The notes beneath the pieces were generated by a model, which was not told the origin of the DNA, ran no database searches, and was given only the letters and a program-made list of their open reading frames with translations. Made by a program: the position numbers and the translations under genes. Source: CAVWSM01 sp963757805 (lineage in GTDB: Bacteria; Actinomycetota; Actinomycetes; Jiangellales; Jiangellaceae). Taken from it: a DNA stretch of 64,000 bases. Shown here piece after piece: positions 8,032 to 16,979 of this stretch (position 1 is the first letter of the stretch; every line of letters begins with the position of its first letter). The stretch spans positions 992,001-1,056,000 of the forward strand of contig CAVWSM010000006.1 of NCBI GenBank assembly GCA_963757805.1. The letters run 5' to 3'.

Positions 8032-10519
8032 CACCCGTGACCAACAGCCAGTAGGCGACGCCCGCCGCGAGCGCCGCGAGGGTCGCCAGAACGGCGGAGC
8101 TGTCCATGAGCGGCACATACACCTGCCAGTGCACGAGGTAGATGTACAGCGAGGCACTGGCGAGCACGGTCGCGACCTTTGCGAGTGGCGCCGGACACGG
8201 GATACCGAACGACCAGACCAGCAGCACGATCCCGCCGATCATGATCGCCTCGCGGGACGGGTTGTCGAAGAAGCCCGGCACAGTGGCGAGAACGACGGCG
8301 GTCAGCAGGGCCCGCTGCCACACCTTGGTTGCGCGGGCAGCCGCCCAACCGAGCGCGAACAGCCACAGCACGGGCTGTGGGTGCACCTCGATCGGCCCGA
8401 GTCCTTGGGGCAGAACGTCGTACCTGATCAGCGCACCGAGGGCGAGCACCGTCATCGCGGCAATGAACGGCCACTGTCGTTCTGCCCTGTCCAGCCACGG
8501 CACGGAGCTCAAGGCAGCCACTGCCAGCAGAATGTAGACGAGCATCTCGATGAACCAGAAGTGCCACGTCGAGTCCCAGCCGGACGGTCCCACGACGCTG
8601 TTGAGCAGCACGATATTGGCGCCGCTGTAGGCACCGGTCACCAAGTGCACGGCAGCGATCCAGATCACTGCCGGCACGACGACACGGGCGACGCTGCTCA
8701 ACTGGTGACGTACGCGCGCCCGCCGGTCGGCACCGGTCAGCTGGAACCGGGCGAAGTTGTAGCCGGCGACGGCGAAGAGCACGTGCGCGCTGCCGAGCAC
8801 ATTGAACAGCTGGGCGTGCGTGCCCACGATGAGAACGATCGCCGCAGCCCGCAAGGCGACGCCCGTCTCGAGGGTGCGCGTTACCCGCCAGCGCCTTCGC
8901 CGCTGTGCGCGGCGCAGGTCGCCAATCGAAGTGACGTGCCAGGCGCTTGGCAGATGTCCGAGCACCTGCTCGATGCGCATGGACATCTCGACGTAGGACA
9001 GCGAGTCGCCACCGAGGCTGACGAACGTGTCGTCGTCCGTGGCATCGGGGCGGTTGAGCAGACGCGCGTAGATCTCTCGCAGGTCGGTCGGTGCGTCGCC
9101 CTCGGCTGGCTGTCGCGCTGTCGCGCGCGCGAGAACCGTTGCGTAGTCGGGCTTTCCGTTGTCGAGCCGGGGCAGCGTGTCGCACCAGAGAATCCGTACG
9201 GCCCGCGCGGGCACGCCGGCGTCTCGGGCGGCCGCGAGCTGCACGGTCTCGGGGTCACCGGCGCCCTCGACGGCCACGACGAGCCGCTCGTCGGTGCCGG
9301 TGCAGGCCACGGTATAGCCGCGCTTGGCCAGCCGGCTCTCGACCCGCTGCAGGTCGATGCGCAGGCCGGCGATCTTGACGAACCGGCTGCGCCGCCCGAC
9401 AACCTCGTAGAGGCCGTCGGGTGTGCGACGGGCCAGGTCGCCGGTGCGCAGCCGCTCGACGGTGCGGCCCAGTGCCAGGTCGGCGGTCGAGTCGGCATAG
9501 CCCAGCATCACGTTGGGCCCCGAGTAGACCAGCTCGCCGATCTCATCGCTCGGCTGTCCGGCGGTCTGGGCGTCGACGGGCTCGATGCTGAAATCGCCGC
9601 CCGGGACGGGGATGCCGATCGACTGCGGATGTGAGATGGCCAGGTCGGCCGGCAGGTAGGCCATGCGGGCTGTCGCCTCGGTCTGGCCGTACATCACGAT
9701 GAAGTCGAAGCCCTTGCGGTGGCCGAGCTCGGCGTAGTCACGGACCCGCTCAGGCGCGAGCCGGCCGCCCGCCTGCGTCACGTACCGCAGCGACGGAAGA
9801 TCCAGATCCTCGAAGCCGACCCGGTCAAGCAGGTCGAAGGTGAACGGCACCCCCGCAAACGTGCTCACCTCGTGCTCAGCCACGAGGTCCCAGAAGCACC
9901 TGTCGACGACGGAGAGGTCGGTGAGAACGAGCCCAGCTCCGCGCTGCAGGTGGCTGTGCACCACGGATAGGCCGTAGCAGTAGTGCATCGGCAGGGTGGT
10001 CGCCGCGCGGTCGGTGGGTCGGATGTCGAGGTAGTCAGCAATCGACTCGGCGTTGGACTGCAGGTTGACCTGCGAGAGCCGCACGAGCTTGGGCGAGCCG
10101 GTCGAGCCGGATGTGCTCAGCAGGAGGGCCAGGTCGGGATGCAGGTGGTGCATTGACCCCGTACGACGCTCGACGACCTCCCACGAGCCGGTCTGACCGC
10201 TCGCGACTACGTCGGGGTCGTAGGCGCTCACGAGAGCGCTCAGCTGCTTGGCGTCGAGGTCGCCGGCGAGCAGCACGACATGGCCGGCATGCAGGGCAGC
10301 CAGATAGGTGACGAGGGTGTCGAGCTGGTTGCGGCCCGCGACCAGGACCAGGCGTCTAGTGGTGCCGAGGAGGCGGGCGACGCCGTCGACCCGTCCGGCC
10401 AGCGCCGCGTAGGTCAGCGTCTGACCTTCCGCGATGACCGCGACCTGGTCGCCGTGGTCGGCCAGCCGCGCCACGAACGGCACGGTCCGAACGCGCGACG
10501 ACCCCTCGAGAACCTGCAC
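7880..10519 (-). CDS. Adenylation - carrier protein - acyltransferase-3 fusion (NRPS-like)
   Basis: An intact 879-aa protein from GTG 10519. Residues ~1-480 are an AMP-forming adenylation domain: LLLSTSGSTGSPKLVRLS (A3), YGQTEATARM (A5), GELVYSGPNVMLGY, RTGDLARR, and NGKPDY with the catalytic Lys. Residues ~485-560 form a carrier domain with LGGDSLSYVEM, whose Ser would carry phosphopantetheine. Residues ~575-850 hold about ten membrane helices of the acyltransferase-3 (OafA-like) type, with HFWFIEML. It probably activates an acid, loads it on its own carrier and transfers it across the membrane to an acceptor. The substrate is unknown. An IdeR/DtxR-like iron box sits 16 bp upstream. It stands alone, with no other NRPS genes. 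Confidence 0.85.
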   Translation of the reverse strand: MQVLEGSSRVRTVPFVARLADHGDQVAVIAEGQTLTYAALAGRVDGVARLLGTTRRLVLVAGRNQLDTLVTYLAALHAGHVVLLAGDLDAKQLSALVSAYDPDVVASGQTGSWEVVERRTGSMHHLHPDLALLLSTSGSTGSPKLVRLSQVNLQSNAESIADYLDIRPTDRAATTLPMHYCYGLSVVHSHLQRGAGLVLTDLSVVDRCFWDLVAEHEVSTFAGVPFTFDLLDRVGFEDLDLPSLRYVTQAGGRLAPERVRDYAELGHRKGFDFIVMYGQTEATARMAYLPADLAISHPQSIGIPVPGGDFSIEPVDAQTAGQPSDEIGELVYSGPNVMLGYADSTADLALGRTVERLRTGDLARRTPDGLYEVVGRRSRFVKIAGLRIDLQRVESRLAKRGYTVACTGTDERLVVAVEGAGDPETVQLAAARDAGVPARAVRILWCDTLPRLDNGKPDYATVLARATARQPAEGDAPTDLREIYARLLNRPDATDDDTFVSLGGDSLSYVEMSMRIEQVLGHLPSAWHVTSIGDLRRAQRRRRWRVTRTLETGVALRAAAIVLIVGTHAQLFNVLGSAHVLFAVAGYNFARFQLTGADRRARVRHQLSSVARVVVPAVIWIAAVHLVTGAYSGANIVLLNSVVGPSGWDSTWHFWFIEMLVYILLAVAALSSVPWLDRAERQWPFIAAMTVLALGALIRYDVLPQGLGPIEVHPQPVLWLFALGWAAARATKVWQRALLTAVVLATVPGFFDNPSREAIMIGGIVLLVWSFGIPCPAPLAKVATVLASASLYIYLVHWQVYVPLMDSSAVLATLAALAAGVAYWLLVTGVTRSLSRPGVQRLRQRAALAAQQLRSTGPLPLSGTATLPVPAPPGTGSRA

Positions 10520-10534
10520 GGTGGAGCAGCCTAG

Positions 10535-10553
10535 TTAGGCAAGCCTTACCGAA
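10535..10553 (-). promoter_or_regulatory. Candidate IdeR/DtxR iron box
   Basis: The 19-bp site TTAGGCAAGCCTTACCGAA matches 14 of 19 positions of the actinobacterial iron-box consensus TTAGGTTAGGCTAACCTAA, with both outer half-sites conserved. It ends 16 bp before the GTG of the adenylation-acyltransferase gene, where bound Fe-IdeR would block transcription. Inference: the fusion protein is iron-repressed, which points to a siderophore or iron-stress envelope role. Confidence 0.55.
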
Positions 10554-10587
10554 CAAGTCCCAAGGGGTCGTCGGGGTGTGCGTTTGG

Positions 10588-11559
10588 TTACGCGACCCAG
10601 GACTCGAGCAGGTCCTGGGACGGGCGCCGCAGCGCGGCGAGCGCCTGCTTCTCGAGCTGGCGGATCCGCTCGCGCGTGAGGCCGAGCTCCTCGCCGATCT
10701 GGGCGAGGCCGCGCGGCTCCCGACCGTCGAGGCCGAACCGGCGGACGACGATGAGCGCCTCCCGGGCGGGCAGCAGCTCCTCGACGACTCGCCGGACGTC
10801 GTCCGCGAACGCCCGCTGCTCGGTCGTGTCACCGACACGCTCCGTGTCGGGACGCTCGATGAGGTCGGCCAGGCTGGAACCGTCGTCGTCGTCACCCAGT
10901 GGGGCGTCGAGGCTCACGGTGTGTCGAGACGCGTCCCGCAGGGTGCTCACCTTCTCGGGGGTGAGCCGCATCTCGGCGGCCACCTCTTCGACGGTGGGCT
11001 CGCGGTCGAGCAGCGCGGTGAGCTTACGCTCGGCGCGACCCATGGCCGCGACCTGCTCGACGACGTGGGCCGGGAGGCGGATCGTGCGGATCTGCTCCGG
11101 CAGCCCGCGCTGGATCGCCTGCTTGATCCACCAGGTCGCGTAGGTGGAGAACTTGAAGCCCTTGGCGTAGTCGAACTTCTCGACCGCGCGGATCAGGCCC
11201 AAGTTGCCCTCCTGCACGACGTCGAGCAGCGGCACGTCGCCGGCGTAGCGGCGGGCCACAGACACGACAAGGCGCAGGTTGGCACGGATCATGTGGTCGC
11301 GGGCCTGCCGGCCATCGTCGGCGACGAGGGCCAGGTCGGCTCGGCGGTCAGCGTTGATCTTGGCCTCGCCGGAGTCGGCCCGGCGCAGCAGCTCCTCGGC
11401 GAAGACCCCGGCCTCGATCCGCCGAGAGAGGTCGACCTCTTCGGCGGCGGTGAGCAGCGGCGTCTTGCCGATGGCATCCAGGTACTGGCGCACCGGGTCC
11501 TCGACGTGGTCCGGCCGGTGGGTACTCACGGCACGCTTGCTTGGCGTGGTGACAGGCAT
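10588..11559 (-). CDS. sigB: Primary-like sigma factor (SigB/HrdB group)
   Basis: A 323-aa protein from ATG 11559, chosen because GGGGGACG precedes it and because upstream in-frame GTGs lack a ribosome site. Region 1.2 is DPVRQYLDAIGKTPLLTAAEE. Region 2 contains ANLRLVVSVARRY, LLDVVQEGNLGLIRAVEKFD and FSTYATWWIKQAI. Region 3 has IRLPAHVVE, and region 4 ends with LGLTRERIRQLEKQALAALR. It lacks the long acidic N-terminus of the essential SigA, so it fits the SigB-type group 2 factors that drive stationary-phase and stress promoters. It is divergent from a PP2C phosphatase. Confidence 0.88.
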   Translation of the reverse strand: MPVTTPSKRAVSTHRPDHVEDPVRQYLDAIGKTPLLTAAEEVDLSRRIEAGVFAEELLRRADSGEAKINADRRADLALVADDGRQARDHMIRANLRLVVSVARRYAGDVPLLDVVQEGNLGLIRAVEKFDYAKGFKFSTYATWWIKQAIQRGLPEQIRTIRLPAHVVEQVAAMGRAERKLTALLDREPTVEEVAAEMRLTPEKVSTLRDASRHTVSLDAPLGDDDDGSSLADLIERPDTERVGDTTEQRAFADDVRRVVEELLPAREALIVVRRFGLDGREPRGLAQIGEELGLTRERIRQLEKQALAALRRPSQDLLESWVA

Positions 11560-11781
11560 GGTCGTCCCCCGTTCGTGGGTATGGTGGCGAGTGAGGTGTG
11601 TACGCAACCGCCGGCCGACGTTCGTTGTCACGGCCCGGACGGGCGTACAAATGTCCTAACGCGCGAGCGGTCCTGACCATTCCGCGGTGGCGCGGTCAGT
11701 ACCACATCACGTACTTCGACGCACAGCGGCTGCTGGGGTTCCGTGGCGCGTGTCACTCTCGGCACAGAGCATCCTGGAAAC

Positions 11782-12540
11782 GTGGCTCTGCGCTTCGCGT
11801 CCGTCACCGTCGTCAGTCACGACGGGCTCGTCCGGGACCACAACGAGGACAGCACCGTCGTCGGCCCGTGGACCACGTGCGCGACCTCAACGCCCGCGCC
11901 GCAGACGTTCATCCTGCCGCTGCGCGACCCGGTGGTCGTCGCTGTCGCCGACGGCCTGGGCGGGCATCCGTCTGGTGACGTTGCCAGCTCGGTCGTGGCG
12001 CAGACCCTCGCCAGCGTCGGGCCGACCCTCGGCGACGAGAAATCGGTGCGCCAAGCCATCGAGCTGTGCAACGAGCGCGTCTTCGACGCGGCCGCCGCCG
12101 ACTCCGCCCGATTCGGCATGGGCACGACCGTGGCAGGTGTCGTCCTCGGCGACGGGTCGGCTCTGGTGTTCAACGTCGGGGACAGCCGGGTGTACGTGCA
12201 CGGCGCCGACGGCCTGGCCCAGCTGAGCGTGGACGACAGCCCGCCCCTGCTGCCGGGTGAGACGCACACCGTGGTCGTGACGCAGATCCTGGGCGGGTTC
12301 AGTGCGGCCGAACGGCTTGACGCCCACGTCTCTCGCCGACCGTTCGACGAGGGCGAGCAGCTGCTCATCTGCAGCGACGGCCTCAGCGACGTGGTGGCCG
12401 ATCCGGAGATCGAGGGTGTGCTCAGCGAGAAGCGTGGCGCGCCCGCGGTCTTCGAGCTCTGGGAGGCCGCCATCAACGGCGGCGGCCCGGACAACATCAC
12501 GATCGCACTTGCGGAGATCGTGACGCCGTCCGGGCCGTAG
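11782..12540 (+). CDS. PP2C-family serine/threonine protein phosphatase
   Basis: A 252-aa metal-dependent phosphatase. Motifs in order: GLVRDHNEDS, VADGLGGHPSGDVAS (metal Asp/Gly), GMGTTVAG, FNVGDSRVYVHG, LICSDGLSDVV and GGGPDNITIAL. No membrane or sensor domain is present, so it is a soluble stand-alone phosphatase of the PstP catalytic type. The GTG at 11782 gives the usual VALRFA start; an in-frame GTG at 11743 is also possible. It is divergent from sigB and convergent with the M23 gene. A role in partner-switch or Ser/Thr kinase signalling is inference. Confidence 0.9.
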   Translation: MALRFASVTVVSHDGLVRDHNEDSTVVGPWTTCATSTPAPQTFILPLRDPVVVAVADGLGGHPSGDVASSVVAQTLASVGPTLGDEKSVRQAIELCNERVFDAAAADSARFGMGTTVAGVVLGDGSALVFNVGDSRVYVHGADGLAQLSVDDSPPLLPGETHTVVVTQILGGFSAAERLDAHVSRRPFDEGEQLLICSDGLSDVVADPEIEGVLSEKRGAPAVFELWEAAINGGGPDNITIALAEIVTPSGP

Positions 12541-12553
12541 GCCGCCTTCGGTC

Positions 12554-13700
12554 TCAGACTCCCAGCCAAGGCGGCGGGATCGACCGGGTTGCCGTTGACC
12601 CGCAGCTCGAAGTGCAGGTGCGGGCCAGTGACCCGGCCGGTGGCGCCGATGGCGCCGATGGGCTGCCCGGCGGTCACTTGCTGGCCGACTGCGACCCCGA
12701 ACGCCGACTGGTGCGCATACCTCGTGGTGAGATGCGCGCCGTTGACGACGCCGTGGTCGATCGTGGTCAGGTTTCCGTAGGCGCCGGTGGCCTCGGTGCC
12801 GACGACCATGCCGTTGGCGGCGGCGTACACCGTGCCATCCCCGGTCGCGAAGTCGATCCCGGCGTGCAACCGGTGGCCGCCGAGGACCGGGTGGACGCGC
12901 ATGCCCATCGGGCTGGTCACACGCCCAGTCGCCGGCAGCACCAGCCGGTTGAACCAGGGGTTCGTGTCGGCCACCGATTGTGCATGCTCAGCCGCAGTGG
13001 CCGAGGCTGCGTCCGCCGCAGCCTTGCTGGCCCGCAGGCCGCTGAGCTCGCCGGCGGCAATGGTGTCTGCCTGGGCCTGGTTCTTTGCAGCTTTGGCTTC
13101 CGCGTCCGAGCGCACTTTCTCCTGCTCGTCCTGGATGGCTTCCGCGGTCTCGATCTTTGCCAGAGCGTAGCTAGCCGGCTTGGCAACCCGGCCCGCCGCC
13201 CTGGAGACGGCGGCCTCCGCCTTCTCGACGGCGGCCTTCCGCTCGCTCACGTCCCTCACGACCGGGTTGTCGAGCGCCCGCCGGTCGCGGAACGTGCTGA
13301 TCAGCTTGTCGTCGGCGGCGTCGACCTTGCGCTCCGCCTGCCGGATCGGTTCCTCGACGCGGAACAGCTCCTGCCGGGCGGCCTTCTCCTCCGCGGCCGC
13401 GGTGTCGATCTTGGCCTGCGCCTCGGCGATGGTGGCCTGCGCGGCCGCGACCTCGCCGGCAAACTTGGCGTACTCGGCCTCCAACGGTGCGGCGGCAGCG
13501 GTGGCCGACGCTGCGACCGCGGCCGCTGCGTCCGCGGCGGCGCGTGCCTCGGCCGGCGCGCTGGGGGCTACCGCTCCGGCGACCGGCGCGGCGGCCGCAG
13601 TGCCGGCGACAACCACTCCCGAGACAGGAATGGCCGCCGCGAGCGCAGCGATCAGGGTGAGCCGAATGGCCTTCCGTCGAGGGTTCCGGCGGCGGGGCAC
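12554..13700 (-). CDS. Secreted M23 (LytM) peptidoglycan endopeptidase, 3' frameshift
   Basis: ATG 13700 gives a basic N-terminus (MPRRRNPRRKAIRLTL), a signal helix, and an AAAAPVAG region as a likely cleavage site. An Ala/Glu/Lys-rich coiled coil (about residues 70-230) follows. The LytM domain then has SPMGMRVHPVLGGHRLHAGID and GPHLHFEL, with the zinc-binding HxxxD and HxH. One extra T near 12569 pushes the frame into a long artefactual extension. Without it the protein ends DPAAWLGV at TGA 12554-12556, the usual family ending. It would cleave cross-bridge peptides outside the membrane. Its leader holds a strong stem-loop. Confidence 0.85.
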
Positions 13701-13763
13701 AGTGATCTCCTTGCAAGTTGGGTGCGTCGATGCCCTGCCGCTCCTAGGGCTAGGTGCGGACCG

Positions 13764-13813
13764 CCGTCAGGTCAGCCACCGGCCGAACGCCGGCCATGGC
13801 TGCCTGTCAACGG
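13764..13813 (-). promoter_or_regulatory. Extended stem-loop in the 5' leader of the M23 peptidase gene
   Basis: Nested complementary arms are visible: CCGTCAGG/CCTG..ACGG, CAGCCA/TGGCTG and CCGGC/GCCGG around a CGAAC loop. The structure lies 64-113 bp upstream of the ATG in a 271-bp intergenic region. Actinobacterial cell-wall hydrolase genes often carry c-di-AMP (ydaO-type) riboswitches in such leaders, but I could not match the full ydaO core. The structure is seen; the riboswitch role is only a guess. Confidence 0.35.
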
Positions 13814-13971
13814 GACTCAGTCGCAGGACAAGGGGCGTCGCCGCCCGCCAAGCGGACAGCGACACAACTACGACGGGATCTGGAAGGAACCCGTTCCGTG
13901 AGCCCGGACACCCTCTGGCGGGCCTTGGTGATCTGACGCACGCAGCCGGAAACCAGCGGTAGTCAAGCGCG

Positions 13972-14913
13972 TCACTTCACGTCACGCACCACCGCGCTGA
14001 CGTCGAACACCTCACCCGTCTGCTGCTCGGACACCGCCCAGAGCACCCGGACCGACCGGGACAGTCCGGCCCGACGCAGGATGGGACGCCGCACCGGGGG
14101 TCCGTTGTTGACGAAGCGCGGGGCGTAGAACTCGCCACTGCGCGCGGCGGGATCCGTCGCGGCGCGAAGCTGCGGGAGGGCAGCCTTGGCGGGAGTCGAC
14201 CCGGTGGTCGCCGCCAGCCACTCGAAGACTCGCTGGCTTGAACCGCCACCGGAGGCGGAGACGCTGCGCGTCTGCAGCTCGGTCGGGGACAGCCCGGGAT
14301 GAGCCAACAGGCTCGCCGCGCCGGCGCCTGCCTCCGTCAATCGTTCATGCAGGCCGATCATGAAGTGGTAGTTCGCCAGCTTGGACTGGGAGTACGCCCG
14401 CCAAGGTCCATACCGACCGTGCAGATGCGGGTTGGCCGGGTCGATGCGGTGGCCGAAGTGATGGGCTGTGCTCGTCACCGACACCACCCGCCCGCGGGCG
14501 CGGACGAGCAGCGGCAGCAGCCTGGCCGTGAGGACGAAGTGGCCGAGATGGTTGACGCCGAGCTGCATCTCGAACCCGTCCGACGTCGTGGCCTCGGGGA
14601 TGGCCATCAGGCCGGCGTTGTTGACGAGCATGTGCAGCCGATCGTGGCTGGCGGTGATGGCGGCAGCCGCTTCCCGTACTGACTCCAACGACCCAAGATC
14701 AAGGACAACGACCTGCAGGCTTGCGCCCGGTGCCGCCGTACGGATCGTGTCCACGGCCGCCGCTGTCCTTGCCGGGTCGCGCGCGGCGAGCACGACATGT
14801 GCGCCGGCGATCGCAAGCGAGGTTGCCGTCTCGAGGCCCAGTCCCCCATTGGCTCCGGTGACAACCGCGGTCTTGCCCTGCAGGCTCGGGATGTCCCGCG
14901 TTCCCCACGCCAT
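13972..14913 (-). CDS. Short-chain dehydrogenase/reductase (retinol dehydrogenase-like)
   Basis: An intact 313-aa SDR. It has the cofactor motif TGANGGLG, an AARD segment after strand 2 that favours NADP, LDLGSLESV, NNAG, NHLGHFVLT, and the catalytic YSQSK preceded by SVTST. The length and the HPGLSPTELQ region match the retinol dehydrogenase/protochlorophyllide reductase-like SDRs common in actinobacteria. The substrate cannot be predicted. Confidence 0.88.
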   Translation of the reverse strand: MAWGTRDIPSLQGKTAVVTGANGGLGLETATSLAIAGAHVVLAARDPARTAAAVDTIRTAAPGASLQVVVLDLGSLESVREAAAAITASHDRLHMLVNNAGLMAIPEATTSDGFEMQLGVNHLGHFVLTARLLPLLVRARGRVVSVTSTAHHFGHRIDPANPHLHGRYGPWRAYSQSKLANYHFMIGLHERLTEAGAGAASLLAHPGLSPTELQTRSVSASGGGSSQRVFEWLAATTGSTPAKAALPQLRAATDPAARSGEFYAPRFVNNGPPVRRPILRRAGLSRSVRVLWAVSEQQTGEVFDVSAVVRDVK

Positions 14914-14937
14914 GGCTACTCCGACTCTGCACGGCGG

Positions 14938-15526
14938 TTACTGCCCGGTGGTCTGCGTGACCGCTTCATGGTCGTTCGCCGGCTGGCGAACTGGCTCTGG
15001 ACCGGCCCCTGCCTCGTGGCCGGCTCGTCGCGGCCACAAAACCATGACCAACCCGGCGGCGACCAGTGCGACCAAGCCTGCGGCCTTGATCGTGGTTGCG
15101 ACCCCGCTGGTGAACGCCTGGTGGGCAGCATCGGTGACCCGTTCACGCACGTCGGGAGGCAGGCTTGACAGGATGCGCTGGGCCAGCTTGGAGTCGACCA
15201 GCGCGTCGCGCAGTGTGGTGATCTGCTGGTCGGAGAGGCCTGCGGCCCGCGCCTGGTCCACGCCCGTGTTCGTCGCGAAAAGCTTGGTGGAGGCGGCAAA
15301 CAGAGCGACACCGAGGGAGCTGCCGAGCATCGAGCTCATCTTGAAGACCCCGAGGCCATCCCGGCCAAGGGCTCGGGGACGCCGCTGGCCTGGCCCACCG
15401 CGGCATCGGACACCGGGGTCGACATGAGCCCGAAGCCGATCCCGAACAGCAGCAGCGCCCCAACCACCAGCGGATAGTTCCAATCCGGGACCAGCAACCC
15501 CAGCAGGACCGAGACCACGGTCGCTT
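14938..15526 (-). pseudogene. MFS (DHA2/EmrB-type) transporter, C-terminal remnant
   Basis: Two overlapping frames encode the last third of a 14-helix drug transporter. One gives VSVLLGLLVPDWNYPLVVG and FGIGFGLMSTPVSDAAVG. The other gives MSSMLGSSLGVALFAASTK, then a loop and the final helix ending AAGLVMVLWPRR. The frame change is near 15360. The N-terminal two thirds are missing: at about 15527 the sequence switches to an IS3-type orfA fragment in the same orientation. Non-functional. Confidence 0.7.
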
Positions 15527-15724
15527 GGCGGCGACCAGCTCCGCCTTCTCCGCGCTGGTCAGACCCGGCACCAGGCCGCGGTCGATGGGGTCCTGGCGTC
15601 GCCATGTATCAATCGACTGGGACCTGATCCCCAGGTCGCGTGCCACGTCGTCGACCTTGCGCCCGGACTCGACCAGGTCGAGCACCCGGCGACGGAACTC
15701 CGGCGGATAGCCACGTCTCCCCAC
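15527..15724 (-). mobile_element. IS3-type transposase OrfA fragment
   Basis: From GTG 15724 the frame reads VGRRGYPPEFRRRVLDLVES, then GRKVDDVARDLGIRSQSID and LVPGLTSAEKAELVAAKR. This is an IS3-family OrfA helix-turn-helix N-terminus (about 66 aa). It then fuses directly into the MFS remnant. No orfB or terminal inverted repeat is visible, so only a scrap of the element remains. It differs from the OrfA at 18878..19207. Confidence 0.65.
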
Positions 15725-16089
15725 GTTGTTCTCCTGCGGTCGGGCAGCCAGAGAATCCAACTACGCGACTCCACGAAACCCGGGGAAGACCATCAGTGGC
15801 GGTCTGCTCGGCAATACCCCTGGCGATTGCGGTGGCGAGAAACCGCAGACGGCGACGCGGGACACCTTGGGGCCTTGTTGCGGGCATCCTTCTGGTGGTG
15901 CAAGGGGTACGCATTTTGAACCCGCGACGGGCAAAGCGCGGCTAACTGGCCCTACCCGCCAGCCGTGGGTCGACGGCAGCCACTGTCGAGTGCGACATGG
16001 GTGCCGCTCATCGACTCGATCGCATCCGCCGACTCCCCCAATTTCCTGCATCCGACGGGCCCCTGTATTCGGGCTTGTCGGTCCAGGGA
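15725..16089. other. Gene-free stretch next to an IS scrap
   Basis: No reading frame here resembles a protein family. Frames of about 96-101 codons exist on both strands but show no recognisable motif and look like chance high-GC frames. No tRNA cloverleaf was found. Confidence 0.5.
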
Positions 16090-16956
16090 TCAGGCTGCCG
16101 GTCGCAGCATCTCCAGCAGCCGGTCGGCGGCCCGCTCGACCTCGCCGGACGCCGCTGGCGACCCGTCGCGGACAACGTCAAGGAGTTGACTCGGCGCCGC
16201 CCGGAGGACGCCGTTGACGGCGTGCGATGGGGCCGGCCGGGAGCCGTGCAGGCACAGCACCGGCCGGACAGGGACCCGTCCCCTCCGGGCCAGGACCTCG
16301 GCCACGCCCGCGGCCTGCCCGCGCAAGCCGCGAACGATCGCGGGTGGGGGGCCGCCGCCCGGCAGCAACCGCCGGCGCTGCCAGGACTCGATCACCCAGA
16401 CACCAGTCGGTGCCACCACCACGTGATCGAGGCTGTCCAGCCAGCCCGGCAAAGTGATGTCGTGCAGCACGAGGTGGCCATCGTGCTCCAGCGCCTGCAG
16501 CAGCCCGGCGGTGCGCCGCTGCATGGCGGCCTGCCGCCTCCAGACATCGGCCCCTGGGGACAGGCGAAAGCGCAGCCGCGACCAGGCGATTCCGCCCGCC
16601 GCAATGGCCATCGGCCAGCCCAGCCAGGCGCCGAAGATCAGGCCGATCAGCAGCCCCATGGCTACAGCAGCACTGGCCACCGCCGACGACCGCCACGCCC
16701 ATCCCGCGCGCCAGGCCGCACGGTCCTCTTCGCGGCGGCGGCGGTAAGCCGCGTCGGCGGAGGCGCCGGCCCGGCTGGACCTGGGGTCGCCTAGGGGGCT
16801 GACCGTGGGGAGGTACCCGGACGAGGCGGTCCAGATCTCCTCGACCAGTTCCCGCACCCGCTCGCCGCTCAGGCGTTGGACCGCGAGGCGGGCGCAGGTC
16901 CCGTCGGGCCGGTCGCAGAGGCACACGCGCCCCTCGTCGTGGCGCCTACCGCCCAT
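16090..16956 (-). CDS. NERD-domain (nuclease-related) membrane-associated protein
   Basis: A 288-aa protein from ATG 16954-16956 with GGAGGCG upstream. A Cys-containing N-terminal segment (VCLCDRPDGTCARL) precedes a region with two adjacent hydrophobic segments near residues 90-125. The C-terminal half has TAGLLQALEHDGHLVLHD, SLDHVVVAPTGVWVIES and VLCLHG, the D-H-V-V-x-x-x-G-V-W-V-I-x-S core of NERD domains. NERD is distantly related to Holliday-junction-resolvase-like nucleases, and its role here is unknown. Confidence 0.75.
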   Translation of the reverse strand: MGGRRHDEGRVCLCDRPDGTCARLAVQRLSGERVRELVEEIWTASSGYLPTVSPLGDPRSSRAGASADAAYRRRREEDRAAWRAGWAWRSSAVASAAVAMGLLIGLIFGAWLGWPMAIAAGGIAWSRLRFRLSPGADVWRRQAAMQRRTAGLLQALEHDGHLVLHDITLPGWLDSLDHVVVAPTGVWVIESWQRRRLLPGGGPPPAIVRGLRGQAAGVAEVLARRGRVPVRPVLCLHGSRPAPSHAVNGVLRAAPSQLLDVVRDGSPAASGEVERAADRLLEMLRPAA

Positions 16957-16979
16957 CTCACGCCTCCGCCAGACCGCTA

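Noticed and set aside
11817..12550. Long open extension of the M23 gene across the PP2C gene on the opposite strand
   Set aside because: It is a high-GC shadow frame created by one extra T near 12569. Repairing it gives the standard family end DPAAWLGV and a stop at 12554.
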